From Anaerolineaceae bacterium (GTDB taxonomy: Bacteria > Chloroflexota > Anaerolineae > Aggregatilineales > Phototrophicaceae), in assembly GCA_002699585.1 (NCBI GenBank), contig PABP01000021.1:62001-126000 (forward strand): a stretch of 64,000 bases of DNA, in the 5' to 3' direction. Shown here in pieces: positions 52,222 through 60,528 of the stretch. The position numbers were made by a program, and so were the translations under genes. A model generated the notes under the pieces. It did no database searches. It saw only the letters and a program-made list of their open reading frames with translations, and was not told the DNA's origin. Positions within the stretch are counted from its first letter, which is position 1. Every line of letters starts with the position of its first letter.

Positions 52222-53822
52222 TGAAGGCTGTTCAGAATCAGCACGCGATGATACGACGTCATCAGGTTGTAAATGCGCTTGTGATGCTGCTTGTAGCCTT
52301 TGTTGTAGTACGCTTTTTTAACGGTCGTCCTGCCTATACGGATGCTTTCTACCATTACAATGCCGCTGTTCGTTTAGCGTCTGGTGATGGCCTGGTCGAT
52401 GACTATCTATGGATGTTCATCGCTGCACCGGATTCATTGCCTGCACCTTCTCATCTGTACTGGATGCCGCTGACTTCCATCGTATCGGCTATGGGCATGT
52501 CCATAACGGGCGTGGATTACTTTGGCGCTCAGATTGGCCTGACGTTAGCCCTCTGGGGCGCATCCATGCTCGCGTTCTGGCTGGGTCTGCGCTTTACGGG
52601 CCGCATTGTGTTGGCATGGTTCGCCAGCATCTTGCTGGTATGTGGTGGCTTCTTACTGCGCATGTGGGGCATCACCGATACCTTCGCGCTGTATGCGTTT
52701 GTCGGTTCGGCGTCCCTGGTTTCGATGGGCCTGGGGCTGACTGTTGCGCGTCGGCGTTGGTTGTGGTGGCTGCTGGCGGGGATGTTTGCCGCTTTGGGCC
52801 ATTTGACCCGTAGCGACGGCCTGTTGCTGATTGTCGTCGCTATGATTTCTGTGTTGTGGCCCTTTGGTAGGACGAACGGTACTTGGCGTCGCCGTTTGCA
52901 ATGGCTGGCGATTTTCCTGGTTGCTTATGTGCTTGTCATGATGCCCTGGTTTGTCCGCAACCTGGCTACTATTGGTACGATTTTGCCTGTAGGTGGTGCG
53001 CAGGCTATCTGGTACACCGAATACAATGACCTGTTTAACTATCCGCCCGATGCCAACCCACAAACCTTTTTCGCATCCGGGCTTGGGGACATCCTGTCTT
53101 CACGCCTGGAAGGGCTGAGCGCGGCGCTACAAAACTTGCTTGCCATCGAGGGCTACATTTTTATGACGCCCTTTATGCTGTATGCGTTATGGGTTCGGCG
53201 CCGTGATCCGTTTTTGCGCCCGATGATCTGGTTTGTATTGGGACTTCACGCGGCCTTTGCCCTTGTATTTACCTATCCTGGCATCCGGGGTGGCCTCCTA
53301 CATGGATTAACAGCGCTGATGCCATTCTGGGTGGCCTTGAGTTTTGACGGTCTTCAACGTGCGATTGCCTGGGCTGCGCAGCGCCTACCGCATTGGAATC
53401 AGAAAAAAGCCACAGTCATGTTTTCGCTTATGTTGACTCTGGTGGCTGTCGTTTTTGGTCTGGCTTTGGGGCTACCACGTCGCGTGTCGGCAACAGGTAA
53501 TCGTCCGCTGCTTTATGACGTCATGGCTGAACTTGTCGCCCCTGGCCAGCGAGTGATGATTAACGATCCTTCTCAACTTTACTACTACACAGGCATCGGC
53601 GGTGTAACCCTGCCCAATGAACCACCAGAGACGCTGTTATCAATTGCAGGGACCTACGATATTGATTATCTGGTTGTGGAGTATTCAGAAAGAGAGGACG
53701 AAATAGGCCTTTCTGTGCCTGTTCCCTTCATATTTGATCTTGATAATCCGCCAGGATATCTCACTCCTATCAACATAGACATAGACCTTGAGAGAGCCAG
53801 AATTTATGCGATCAATCGTTAA
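52221..53822 (+). CDS. Polytopic membrane protein, PMT/ArnT-like GT-C
   Basis: A 533-residue membrane protein with about 11-12 helices. The ATG at 52221 overlaps the preceding stop (TGATG). The first outer loop begins PAYTDAFYHYNAAVRLASGD and continues APSHLYWMPLTSIVSAMGMS, with the early Asp and the xHLYxxPL pattern of PMT_2-family glycosyltransferases. The C-terminal outer domain has MINDPSQLYYYTGIGGVTLP. Donor would be a polyprenyl-phosphate sugar; acceptor is unknown. It overlaps the next gene by 17 bases. Confidence 0.8.
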   Translation: MKAVQNQHAMIRRHQVVNALVMLLVAFVVVRFFNGRPAYTDAFYHYNAAVRLASGDGLVDDYLWMFIAAPDSLPAPSHLYWMPLTSIVSAMGMSITGVDYFGAQIGLTLALWGASMLAFWLGLRFTGRIVLAWFASILLVCGGFLLRMWGITDTFALYAFVGSASLVSMGLGLTVARRRWLWWLLAGMFAALGHLTRSDGLLLIVVAMISVLWPFGRTNGTWRRRLQWLAIFLVAYVLVMMPWFVRNLATIGTILPVGGAQAIWYTEYNDLFNYPPDANPQTFFASGLGDILSSRLEGLSAALQNLLAIEGYIFMTPFMLYALWVRRRDPFLRPMIWFVLGLHAAFALVFTYPGIRGGLLHGLTALMPFWVALSFDGLQRAIAWAAQRLPHWNQKKATVMFSLMLTLVAVVFGLALGLPRRVSATGNRPLLYDVMAELVAPGQRVMINDPSQLYYYTGIGGVTLPNEPPETLLSIAGTYDIDYLVVEYSEREDEIGLSVPVPFIFDLDNPPGYLTPINIDIDLERARIYAINR

Positions 53823-55353
53823 GCCGCGTGATGGGCTTTTTATTGCCCTTGCGATTATCCTGGTTGGCGTGTATGTCCTGGCTGGTGGCGGTGGATTCGC
53901 ACTCGATGATAGCTGGATTCATCAGACCTACGCCCGTAATCTGGCGACCTATGGCGAGTGGGCCTTTATCCCTGGCCAGCCAAGTGCAGCGTCGACATCT
54001 CCCTTATATACTGTTTTGTTGGCAACAGGGTATGTGCTTGGTGTTCACTATACTCTGTGGACACACGGCCTGGGTGCAGTGACACTTGCATTGATGGGCA
54101 TCATCAGCGCGCGTATGGCTGACATACTCATCCTTAAAAGCAAACTGGGACCGATATTTGTCGGCGTCAGTGTCATGCTCATTTGGCAGTTGATCTGGGC
54201 GGCTGCCAGTGGCATGGAAACGCTGCTGTTTGCCATGTTAATCATGTGGTGCAGTTACCTCGCTTGGCGGGAACTCCACGCGGATCAGATACATAACCGA
54301 TCGGTGGCCCTTCGCGGATTTTTCTTAGGTGCTTCCATCGCTTTAGCGACCTTGGCTCGTCCTGAAGGCATCGTTCTTGGCGCCTGGATTGGTGTGGCCA
54401 TGCTGATTGTACGTCCACAACAGTCTTGGCAGCGATTCTTGGTCTACGGTGCTACAGCGATTGTTGGCTTCTTGCTCCTGATCTCACCTTATTTGCTGCT
54501 GAACTATCAGCTAACGGGGGGCTTGCTGCCCAATACCGCCGCTGCCAAGTTTGTTCAGCATGAAGTCCTCTTGCAGTTGCCGTTGAGTACGCGCGTCATA
54601 GACTTGTTCCAGACGTTGCAGATTGGTGGGCAGGCGTTGACGCTGCCCGGTATCCTGATTTATGTCGTTGTGATCGCCCGCAAACCTAATCGCTATTGGA
54701 TGTTGTATCTTCTGCCATTGTTCTGGGCGGTCAGCCTAATCTTGATCTATGCGCTGCGGCTCCCGGCAGCCTATCAACATGGTCGTTATGTGATGTCCGC
54801 TTTGCCAGTCCTGAGTTTCATGGGATTGGTGGGGTTGTGGTTCTTGTTGGACTGGGGGCAGTCTGCTGGTCCAATGCTCGTTTTGCGGCGCGTTTTGACG
54901 CGGGTTGCTGTCATTGCGGCCTTTGGGACGATACTCGTTTTCGCTTTGGTGCCAGGGTTACAGGCCTATCAACGCGATGTGGCTATCATTAATGAAGAAA
55001 TGGTCGCGTCTGCAAAGTGGATTGACGAGCATATCCCCCAGTCTGAGCTTATGGCGATCCATGATATAGGTGCCGTCGGCTACTTTGCCCCGCGTGACGA
55101 TATGATTGATATTGCTGGGCTTGTCTCACCGGATATTGTGCCGATTATCAATGATGCGGATGCGCTCTGGCAATATATGGAAGATGCAGATACACGCTAT
55201 CTAATGGCGTTCCCGGACCAGATACCTGGCGACGATCCTGATGATCCTCGCCTCTGTGAAGTTTTCTCAGCAGATGGCCCGGCTTCTGCTGCCGTTGATG
55301 GTCCCACAATGGCGATTTACCGTCTTGCCTGGGATGGGGACTGTTCGTCATGA
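53806..55353 (+). CDS. Polytopic membrane protein, PMT/ArnT-like GT-C
   Basis: A 515-residue membrane protein with about 11 helices. The ATG at 53806 (MRSIVKPRDGLFIALAIILV) has GAGAG about 11 bases upstream and is preferred to a TTG at 53788 that has nothing. The first outer loop, FALDDSWIHQTYARNLATYG, then PSAASTSPLYTVLLATGYVL, is the DD and SPLY pattern of GT-C mannosyltransferases. The C-terminal outer domain has WIDEHIPQSELMAIHDIGAV and VDIAGLVSPDIV, a block shared by many such proteins. Last of the GT-C run. Confidence 0.8.
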   Translation: MRSIVKPRDGLFIALAIILVGVYVLAGGGGFALDDSWIHQTYARNLATYGEWAFIPGQPSAASTSPLYTVLLATGYVLGVHYTLWTHGLGAVTLALMGIISARMADILILKSKLGPIFVGVSVMLIWQLIWAAASGMETLLFAMLIMWCSYLAWRELHADQIHNRSVALRGFFLGASIALATLARPEGIVLGAWIGVAMLIVRPQQSWQRFLVYGATAIVGFLLLISPYLLLNYQLTGGLLPNTAAAKFVQHEVLLQLPLSTRVIDLFQTLQIGGQALTLPGILIYVVVIARKPNRYWMLYLLPLFWAVSLILIYALRLPAAYQHGRYVMSALPVLSFMGLVGLWFLLDWGQSAGPMLVLRRVLTRVAVIAAFGTILVFALVPGLQAYQRDVAIINEEMVASAKWIDEHIPQSELMAIHDIGAVGYFAPRDDMIDIAGLVSPDIVPIINDADALWQYMEDADTRYLMAFPDQIPGDDPDDPRLCEVFSADGPASAAVDGPTMAIYRLAWDGDCSS

Positions 55354-55431
55354 GCGGCCTTTGCTGCAACCGTGCCCCGATAATTGCGCTATACTCTGTA
55401 TAACAATATGCCATATAAGGGGGCTTCTCAG

Positions 55432-56157
55432 ATGACCTCATTTTGGAAAAAGCTTGACACAGCCATTCGTGCCCAGATAAACGATCTGGTCGATTTCGAT
55501 AAGGATGATGAAACCAGTCGTGCCCGACGCAAGTATTTGTCCCGTCACGATGTGAGTCGGTCGCTGCAAAATGATGTGAAAGGTTTGCGTACTCGCATTG
55601 ATGATGCCTTAGCCTACGAAGAGCAGTTGCAGGCTAAGATCAATGGGCTTTATGCGGCTGTCGCTGAATGGGACCAGAAAGCGGATGAAGCCATTGCCAA
55701 TGGCCGTGATGATGATGCGCGTCTGGCCCTGGGTCGCATGCAGCAAGCCCAGCGTGAACTCGAAATGGAAGAGTCTTCGCTCAAGGAACATCGCTATTTG
55801 ACACAGGAATTGATGAGCCAGGTCAATGCGCTGGAGTCTACTTTGTTCGAAGCCAATCAAAACCAGAGTCAACAAGACAACTCGCTTGACGAGGAGACGC
55901 CTGCTGGTGAACGTGTCGTAGATAACATTGCTCGGCAGATTGACCAGACGCGGCGCACACTCAGTCAACTGGTGGAAGAGAGCATCAAGACGGTTACGGG
56001 AGCCGATGAAGCGCCAGCAAAGGCTAAGCCCGATGACACATCTCAGTCGCCCGCTCGGCCAGCGCATCCTGTCAATCGGCGCGCTGTTGATGATGACCTT
56101 GCTAGACGACGGTCTCGTTTGACTCGGCCACCAGAAAGCCCGAATGACGACAGCTAA
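55432..56157 (+). CDS. PspA/IM30-like coiled-coil protein
   Basis: A 241-residue protein. The ATG at 55432 has AAGGGGG about 9 bases upstream and gives the start MTSFWKKLDTAIRAQINDLV, an amphipathic helix like the membrane-binding lead of PspA. Residues about 45-190 form coiled-coil helices (LRTRIDDALAYEEQLQAKIN, LALGRMQQAQRELEMEESSL), which matches ESCRT-III-like PspA/IM30 in layout but with weak identity. The C-terminal 60 residues are charged and Pro-rich. A membrane-repair or stress role is possible. It has its own terminator. Confidence 0.65.
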   Translation: MTSFWKKLDTAIRAQINDLVDFDKDDETSRARRKYLSRHDVSRSLQNDVKGLRTRIDDALAYEEQLQAKINGLYAAVAEWDQKADEAIANGRDDDARLALGRMQQAQRELEMEESSLKEHRYLTQELMSQVNALESTLFEANQNQSQQDNSLDEETPAGERVVDNIARQIDQTRRTLSQLVEESIKTVTGADEAPAKAKPDDTSQSPARPAHPVNRRAVDDDLARRRSRLTRPPESPNDDS

Positions 56158-56172
56158 TGAGGCTGAATCGCT

Positions 56173-56206
56173 AAAAAGCAGGCCATTAATTGGGCCTGCT
56201 TTTTTA
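56173..56206 (+). terminator. Rho-independent terminator
   Basis: AAAAAGCAGGCC and GGCCTGCTTTTT form an 11-12-bp stem with an 8-base loop and a T-tract. It lies 15 bases after the PspA-like gene. Confidence 0.92.
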
Positions 56207-56339
56207 TGCCTGGCTCCCCTAAATACATTCTTACAAATGGCCTTATGCGTATACAAGTCTTGACAATACCTAAACAGTGCAATTCTGGCTCTATGGTATA
56301 GTTAGTTTATTTGAGATCACTGGTGGCAAAAGGTCAACG

Positions 56340-57584
56340 ATGCAGAGCATTTTGCGTACACTAACGAAAATTCTCGATGGCACACCCAGCCACATACGGC
56401 ATTCTCGCCAAAGAGGGCAGAGTTTGGCGGAAATGGCTTTGGTGACGCCATTACTCTTCATTATGGTAGTTGGCATCGTAGAAATTGGCTGGTTTGCCAA
56501 CAACTACCTGACGCTGCTAGAAGTTACCCGTATTGGTGCAAGGACGGGTACCGTGCTTATCGGTGACTTAAGCCCCCTTGAGTGGAATAATGCCGCCAGC
56601 TTGCATCCAGATGTGCTTAGAGAGATGGGTGTCCAGGAATACGAGGGCATTCCGAATGGCGACCCAGTCCCAGAGCCTAAACCAGTCAGAGACGATCGCT
56701 ATCGAATGGGCGAGATCGCACGCGACTGTGAAACTGCTCAAGATTATGATTTCAGTGGTTTCTACACATTTATTGCCTGCTCAATGGAAGATTCCTTAGA
56801 GCCACTAACCATCAAACGCGGTGAATTTGACGTAGTTGACCGTAATGGGAATGTTAACCAAGTTCCTTATGTTGATGACATCATTATTTCTGCCTTCTCC
56901 TTGCAAGCCGTCAACAATGATGATCCCGCCAATTGGGTAGGTGATCCGGTCATTTATTCCCGAACCATCGATTTTGACACGACTGATGCAGTTGGAGATT
57001 ACCCAGATGGGCCATCTGTGATCGTTGTCGGCCGTTACCCCACCAATGCCAATGAATGTAATATGTGGGATGTAAACGGGATACCCGTGCCGAGTAACGA
57101 GCGTGATCCATTCGATTTTTATAACTTCGGAACCCAGGACGAAACCCGTCCCATTGATGGCGTGATCCGCGATATTGAACTTGAGGAAGGCGATACGGGC
57201 GCTGAGTACCAGCGTGGTTTTGTCTGGACCGGCCAATATCAAGTAGAAGAAACACGACCCAATCCCACGCCTTCTGATCCAAATGCAACGGATTCGATCA
57301 TTTGCTGGGGTTCAAACTTCACTATTGAAGAAGTCCAAGATCTCATGAATGCCAACAGTTTTATCCCTGAAGGTAGTGCGGACTATGAAGATCGTCGTCA
57401 ATATTTACCCAGCCAGGGTTTGGTGTTGGTAGAGATGGTTTGGCATCATGACTTACTTCTTAATTTCCCGTTTTTCCCCACACTGGTCCAGATGTTTGGG
57501 GATACTCAGCAAGTTTCCATAACAGTGTGGGCTGCTTTCCCGGCTCCGACAGTCGAACCGAACATTGTCTTTGATTTGAACTAG
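56340..57584 (+). CDS. TadE-like pilus-assembly protein with large outer domain
   Basis: A 414-residue protein. The ATG at 56340 has AAGG 8 bases upstream; a frame from 56277 has none. After a short basic lead, RGQSLAEMALVTPLLFIMVV (about residues 25-44) is the TadE motif with its membrane helix, like a class III pseudopilin. The outer part of about 350 residues, acidic and without Cys pairs beyond four, is far longer than usual TadE domains (around 100-150). First of three such genes in a row. It likely joins or tips the Tad fibre or anchors in the membrane. Confidence 0.85.
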   Translation: MQSILRTLTKILDGTPSHIRHSRQRGQSLAEMALVTPLLFIMVVGIVEIGWFANNYLTLLEVTRIGARTGTVLIGDLSPLEWNNAASLHPDVLREMGVQEYEGIPNGDPVPEPKPVRDDRYRMGEIARDCETAQDYDFSGFYTFIACSMEDSLEPLTIKRGEFDVVDRNGNVNQVPYVDDIIISAFSLQAVNNDDPANWVGDPVIYSRTIDFDTTDAVGDYPDGPSVIVVGRYPTNANECNMWDVNGIPVPSNERDPFDFYNFGTQDETRPIDGVIRDIELEEGDTGAEYQRGFVWTGQYQVEETRPNPTPSDPNATDSIICWGSNFTIEEVQDLMNANSFIPEGSADYEDRRQYLPSQGLVLVEMVWHHDLLLNFPFFPTLVQMFGDTQQVSITVWAAFPAPTVEPNIVFDLN

Positions 57585-57673
57585 GCCGTTAAAGGTGCCT
57601 GCCGCAGTAGGGTGGGCAAACTGAGCGCGTTGTCCTTTTTATGGCAGAACAACATTAACGTAGAGGGTACGGA

Positions 57674-60451
57674 ATGAGACGATTGTTATCACGACCTATA
57701 GGCAGGTGGCTAAGGCGGCATGAAAAAGGCCAGTCACTTATCTTCCTGGCGTTAGGCTTCCTGGGATTGATTGCCTTTATCGGCATCACAGCCGATGTCG
57801 CGATCTTATTTGCGCGCTATAGTCAGTTGGCACGGGCAGTCGATAGTGCTGCGATTTCCGCTGCTAACCAGATGCGCGAGGACCGTGAATATCCGCATGT
57901 GCGTCTAGCTGCGACCCAGTTCATCGAGTTCTATGGCCTGAACCCCGAATTGGTCGATGTGCAGTATTATGACACATTGCCAGACGATGCCTGTACTGGG
58001 CCGGACCCAGACGAACTTTGCGAGAGAGACCGCAAACTGGTACGTGTGACGGCCCAGATTGGCGTGGATACCATCTTTGGATCAGTCCTTCCATTTTGGC
58101 CGGATCGCATCCAACTGGAAGCCTCATCCGTATCGGAAACAGCGGCGCTCGATGTCGTGATTATCATGGACGTCTCTGAGTCGATGCTGCGTTATACCAG
58201 CTACGAAGATTGGGCGGACCCGAATATCAGCAAGGGCGTTATTTACCGTCCACCGACCATTGATGAAATTGCAGATGATTACTCCGTCGACAAAGCCGAT
58301 GTCCGCGAAAATGGCTTCGCTGGCTCAGCAGGTTTATTGACGCTACCACAGGCTACCGTGAATAACTATCTGTCGTATGTGGGTGATGGCATCAACGAAC
58401 CTGGTGCGATTTCCAATTTTACTGTTCAGGTGGATAATCAATACTTCCGCTCGTTGACGGGCAATACTCAGTCACAACCTAGGGAAGAATGCCGTGTGCG
58501 TTGGTTCCCGGGTAGTTATTACACGAGTACCAGCAGTTACGTTGGGTACTATGATGATGCCACGGGCACTTATGTTGATCTGCCGACATTGTACGACGAA
58601 GCTAGCGGTATCACCGATCTACCAGAAACCACATTCCGTGGTTTTGTTCCGACATACAATTTCTACGACTGCTGTAACGATCCGCTTGTAACGGGTGAAC
58701 CTAACGATGCCCCGGGCTTTAGCAATTTGATTTGTCAGCCATTCCGGCAGGCGCGTGATGCGACCGAACAGTTCCTGGAGCGCATTGACTTTGCACGCGG
58801 TGATCGTGTCGGATTTGTTACCTTCGATCGTTCCGCGTTTCTGATTAATCCTTACGTCCCCGATAGCGACAATGTGCCGATGATCAATAATCTCCGTGAT
58901 GCAACGGCTGTTGTCCAGCAGTTGTTAGGTGTCCGGGCCGAGCCTAACTTCTATGTCTATGACAACAGTGGCCCAATTGATCCAGCGACTCAAGATGAGT
59001 TTGTCGGTAAGTGGACTGGTCTTGCGGCTGGAGTAGATTCAACGGGTACATCCATACCGTTTGATCCTGGTAAAGCTTCATATAGTGTGGATGATCCTTT
59101 GATTCCAGAGGTCTATAACTATCCGGCTCGTAACAATTGTCCTTTCCAGAATGCGGGCCTGCCAGCTTCCTACTCGCTCTTTGATGCGAGTTTGCTGAAG
59201 ATTTCCAACCCGCTCGATGCTTCCTGGCATTCTTACTATGATCCCACGGACGGGAGTCCCTATCTAGAATCGGCATCGCCACGAGAAGTAAACATCGCCA
59301 TGTCTTATGAATACTGGTCATCGTGCCGCGGTACAAATATCGGCGCTGGCTTACGTGTCGCCAACAACGCCCTACTGGACCCGCGCACTATTCGCGAAGA
59401 TGGCGTGTGGATCATGGTTTTGCTGAGCGATGGTGGTGCGGGTGCCAGCGATGCAGTTCGTCGCAATGGAGCCAAGCTTAACCCGGCTAATCCTTACTTC
59501 GATACCAATCCCGATATCAACATTGAAGAATTTGGCGTTGAAGGTGAATATGGTGCATTTGGTGTCTGCCCATCAGGTACACCCTCGAATCCGGCTGAGC
59601 TAATGACACCCGGTGATGACAATCCCTATGCCACGTTCCCGCATTGCTCCGATGAGGACTGGTATACGCGTCATCGGTGCGACTTCCGACCGCTGCGTAT
59701 TGCGCTCTTCGATGAAGAAGATGCCATGCAAGACAACGACTATGTGCCTTATGGAGCGCCGGGTGGGCCGCCTTCTGCTGAAGAAGAACTCGACTGGAAC
59801 CTGGAACGCAACAACCTGTACGATGTCGATATAGGTCAGGCGTCCCAATGCCAGATCGACTACTACGACGTTGATGACTATGCGCGCGACTGGGCGGATT
59901 ATGTTGCCTTACAGGAAATCGCAGGCAGTGAGGATGCTGTTCTCCCGACCATTTTCACAATTGGTTTCGGTCTGGAATTCCCGGAACGTGTAACGGACAC
60001 AGGCGTCGTGTTGGACATCACGCGGCAGGAAGATTCGGTGCGTATTTGCGATTTGAACCCGGCTGACTGCCTGGGCGAACAGCTCCTGCGCTACATTGCC
60101 GACGTCGGTGACAATAACCTGATCGATAATGACTACTACCAGGACTTGATGACGTTCGATGACACTGGTGAGTATGCAGGTGTGATTGACCTGGGTACCA
60201 ACTGGGATGGTGTTTTGGATGGCGGCTACGGCGAACGTGGTCCTTGCCAGACGGAACTCGGTTATTCGGTTGCTGGTGATTATGACATTGACCGTGATGG
60301 TTCTTTCGAATCGTCAGAGCGTGAACTGCAGAGGCGAATGCTCCTTCCGCAGGTAAGCTGCGGTAACTACTACTTCGCTCCAGATGGTAACCAGTTGCGG
60401 TTCGTGTTTGATGACATTGCGTCCCGGATGTATACGCGTCTTGCCCGCTAG
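57674..60451 (+). CDS. TadG-like protein with an interrupted von Willebrand A domain
   Basis: A 925-residue exported protein. Residues 17-45 (KGQSLIFLALGFLGLIAFIG) are the TadE/TadG-like lead and helix, followed by RAVDSAAISAANQM, the typical TadG helix. A VWA domain begins near 158 with the MIDAS DVSES (166-170); the MIDAS Thr is T554 (GTNIGAGL) and Asp is D586 (LSDGGAG). Between these are two insertions (about 172-352 and 412-548) with extra Cys. VWA domains bind ligands through a metal, so this may be an adhesin at the pilus. GAGGG precedes the ATG. Confidence 0.87.
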   Translation: MRRLLSRPIGRWLRRHEKGQSLIFLALGFLGLIAFIGITADVAILFARYSQLARAVDSAAISAANQMREDREYPHVRLAATQFIEFYGLNPELVDVQYYDTLPDDACTGPDPDELCERDRKLVRVTAQIGVDTIFGSVLPFWPDRIQLEASSVSETAALDVVIIMDVSESMLRYTSYEDWADPNISKGVIYRPPTIDEIADDYSVDKADVRENGFAGSAGLLTLPQATVNNYLSYVGDGINEPGAISNFTVQVDNQYFRSLTGNTQSQPREECRVRWFPGSYYTSTSSYVGYYDDATGTYVDLPTLYDEASGITDLPETTFRGFVPTYNFYDCCNDPLVTGEPNDAPGFSNLICQPFRQARDATEQFLERIDFARGDRVGFVTFDRSAFLINPYVPDSDNVPMINNLRDATAVVQQLLGVRAEPNFYVYDNSGPIDPATQDEFVGKWTGLAAGVDSTGTSIPFDPGKASYSVDDPLIPEVYNYPARNNCPFQNAGLPASYSLFDASLLKISNPLDASWHSYYDPTDGSPYLESASPREVNIAMSYEYWSSCRGTNIGAGLRVANNALLDPRTIREDGVWIMVLLSDGGAGASDAVRRNGAKLNPANPYFDTNPDINIEEFGVEGEYGAFGVCPSGTPSNPAELMTPGDDNPYATFPHCSDEDWYTRHRCDFRPLRIALFDEEDAMQDNDYVPYGAPGGPPSAEEELDWNLERNNLYDVDIGQASQCQIDYYDVDDYARDWADYVALQEIAGSEDAVLPTIFTIGFGLEFPERVTDTGVVLDITRQEDSVRICDLNPADCLGEQLLRYIADVGDNNLIDNDYYQDLMTFDDTGEYAGVIDLGTNWDGVLDGGYGERGPCQTELGYSVAGDYDIDRDGSFESSERELQRRMLLPQVSCGNYYFAPDGNQLRFVFDDIASRMYTRLAR

Positions 60452-60528
60452 ATTTGTCGAGGGAACGGTTCTGTCGTTCCCTCATCCGCTTCTGCCACTG
60501 ACTGTGTGCTGAGCAAAGGAAAGATATA

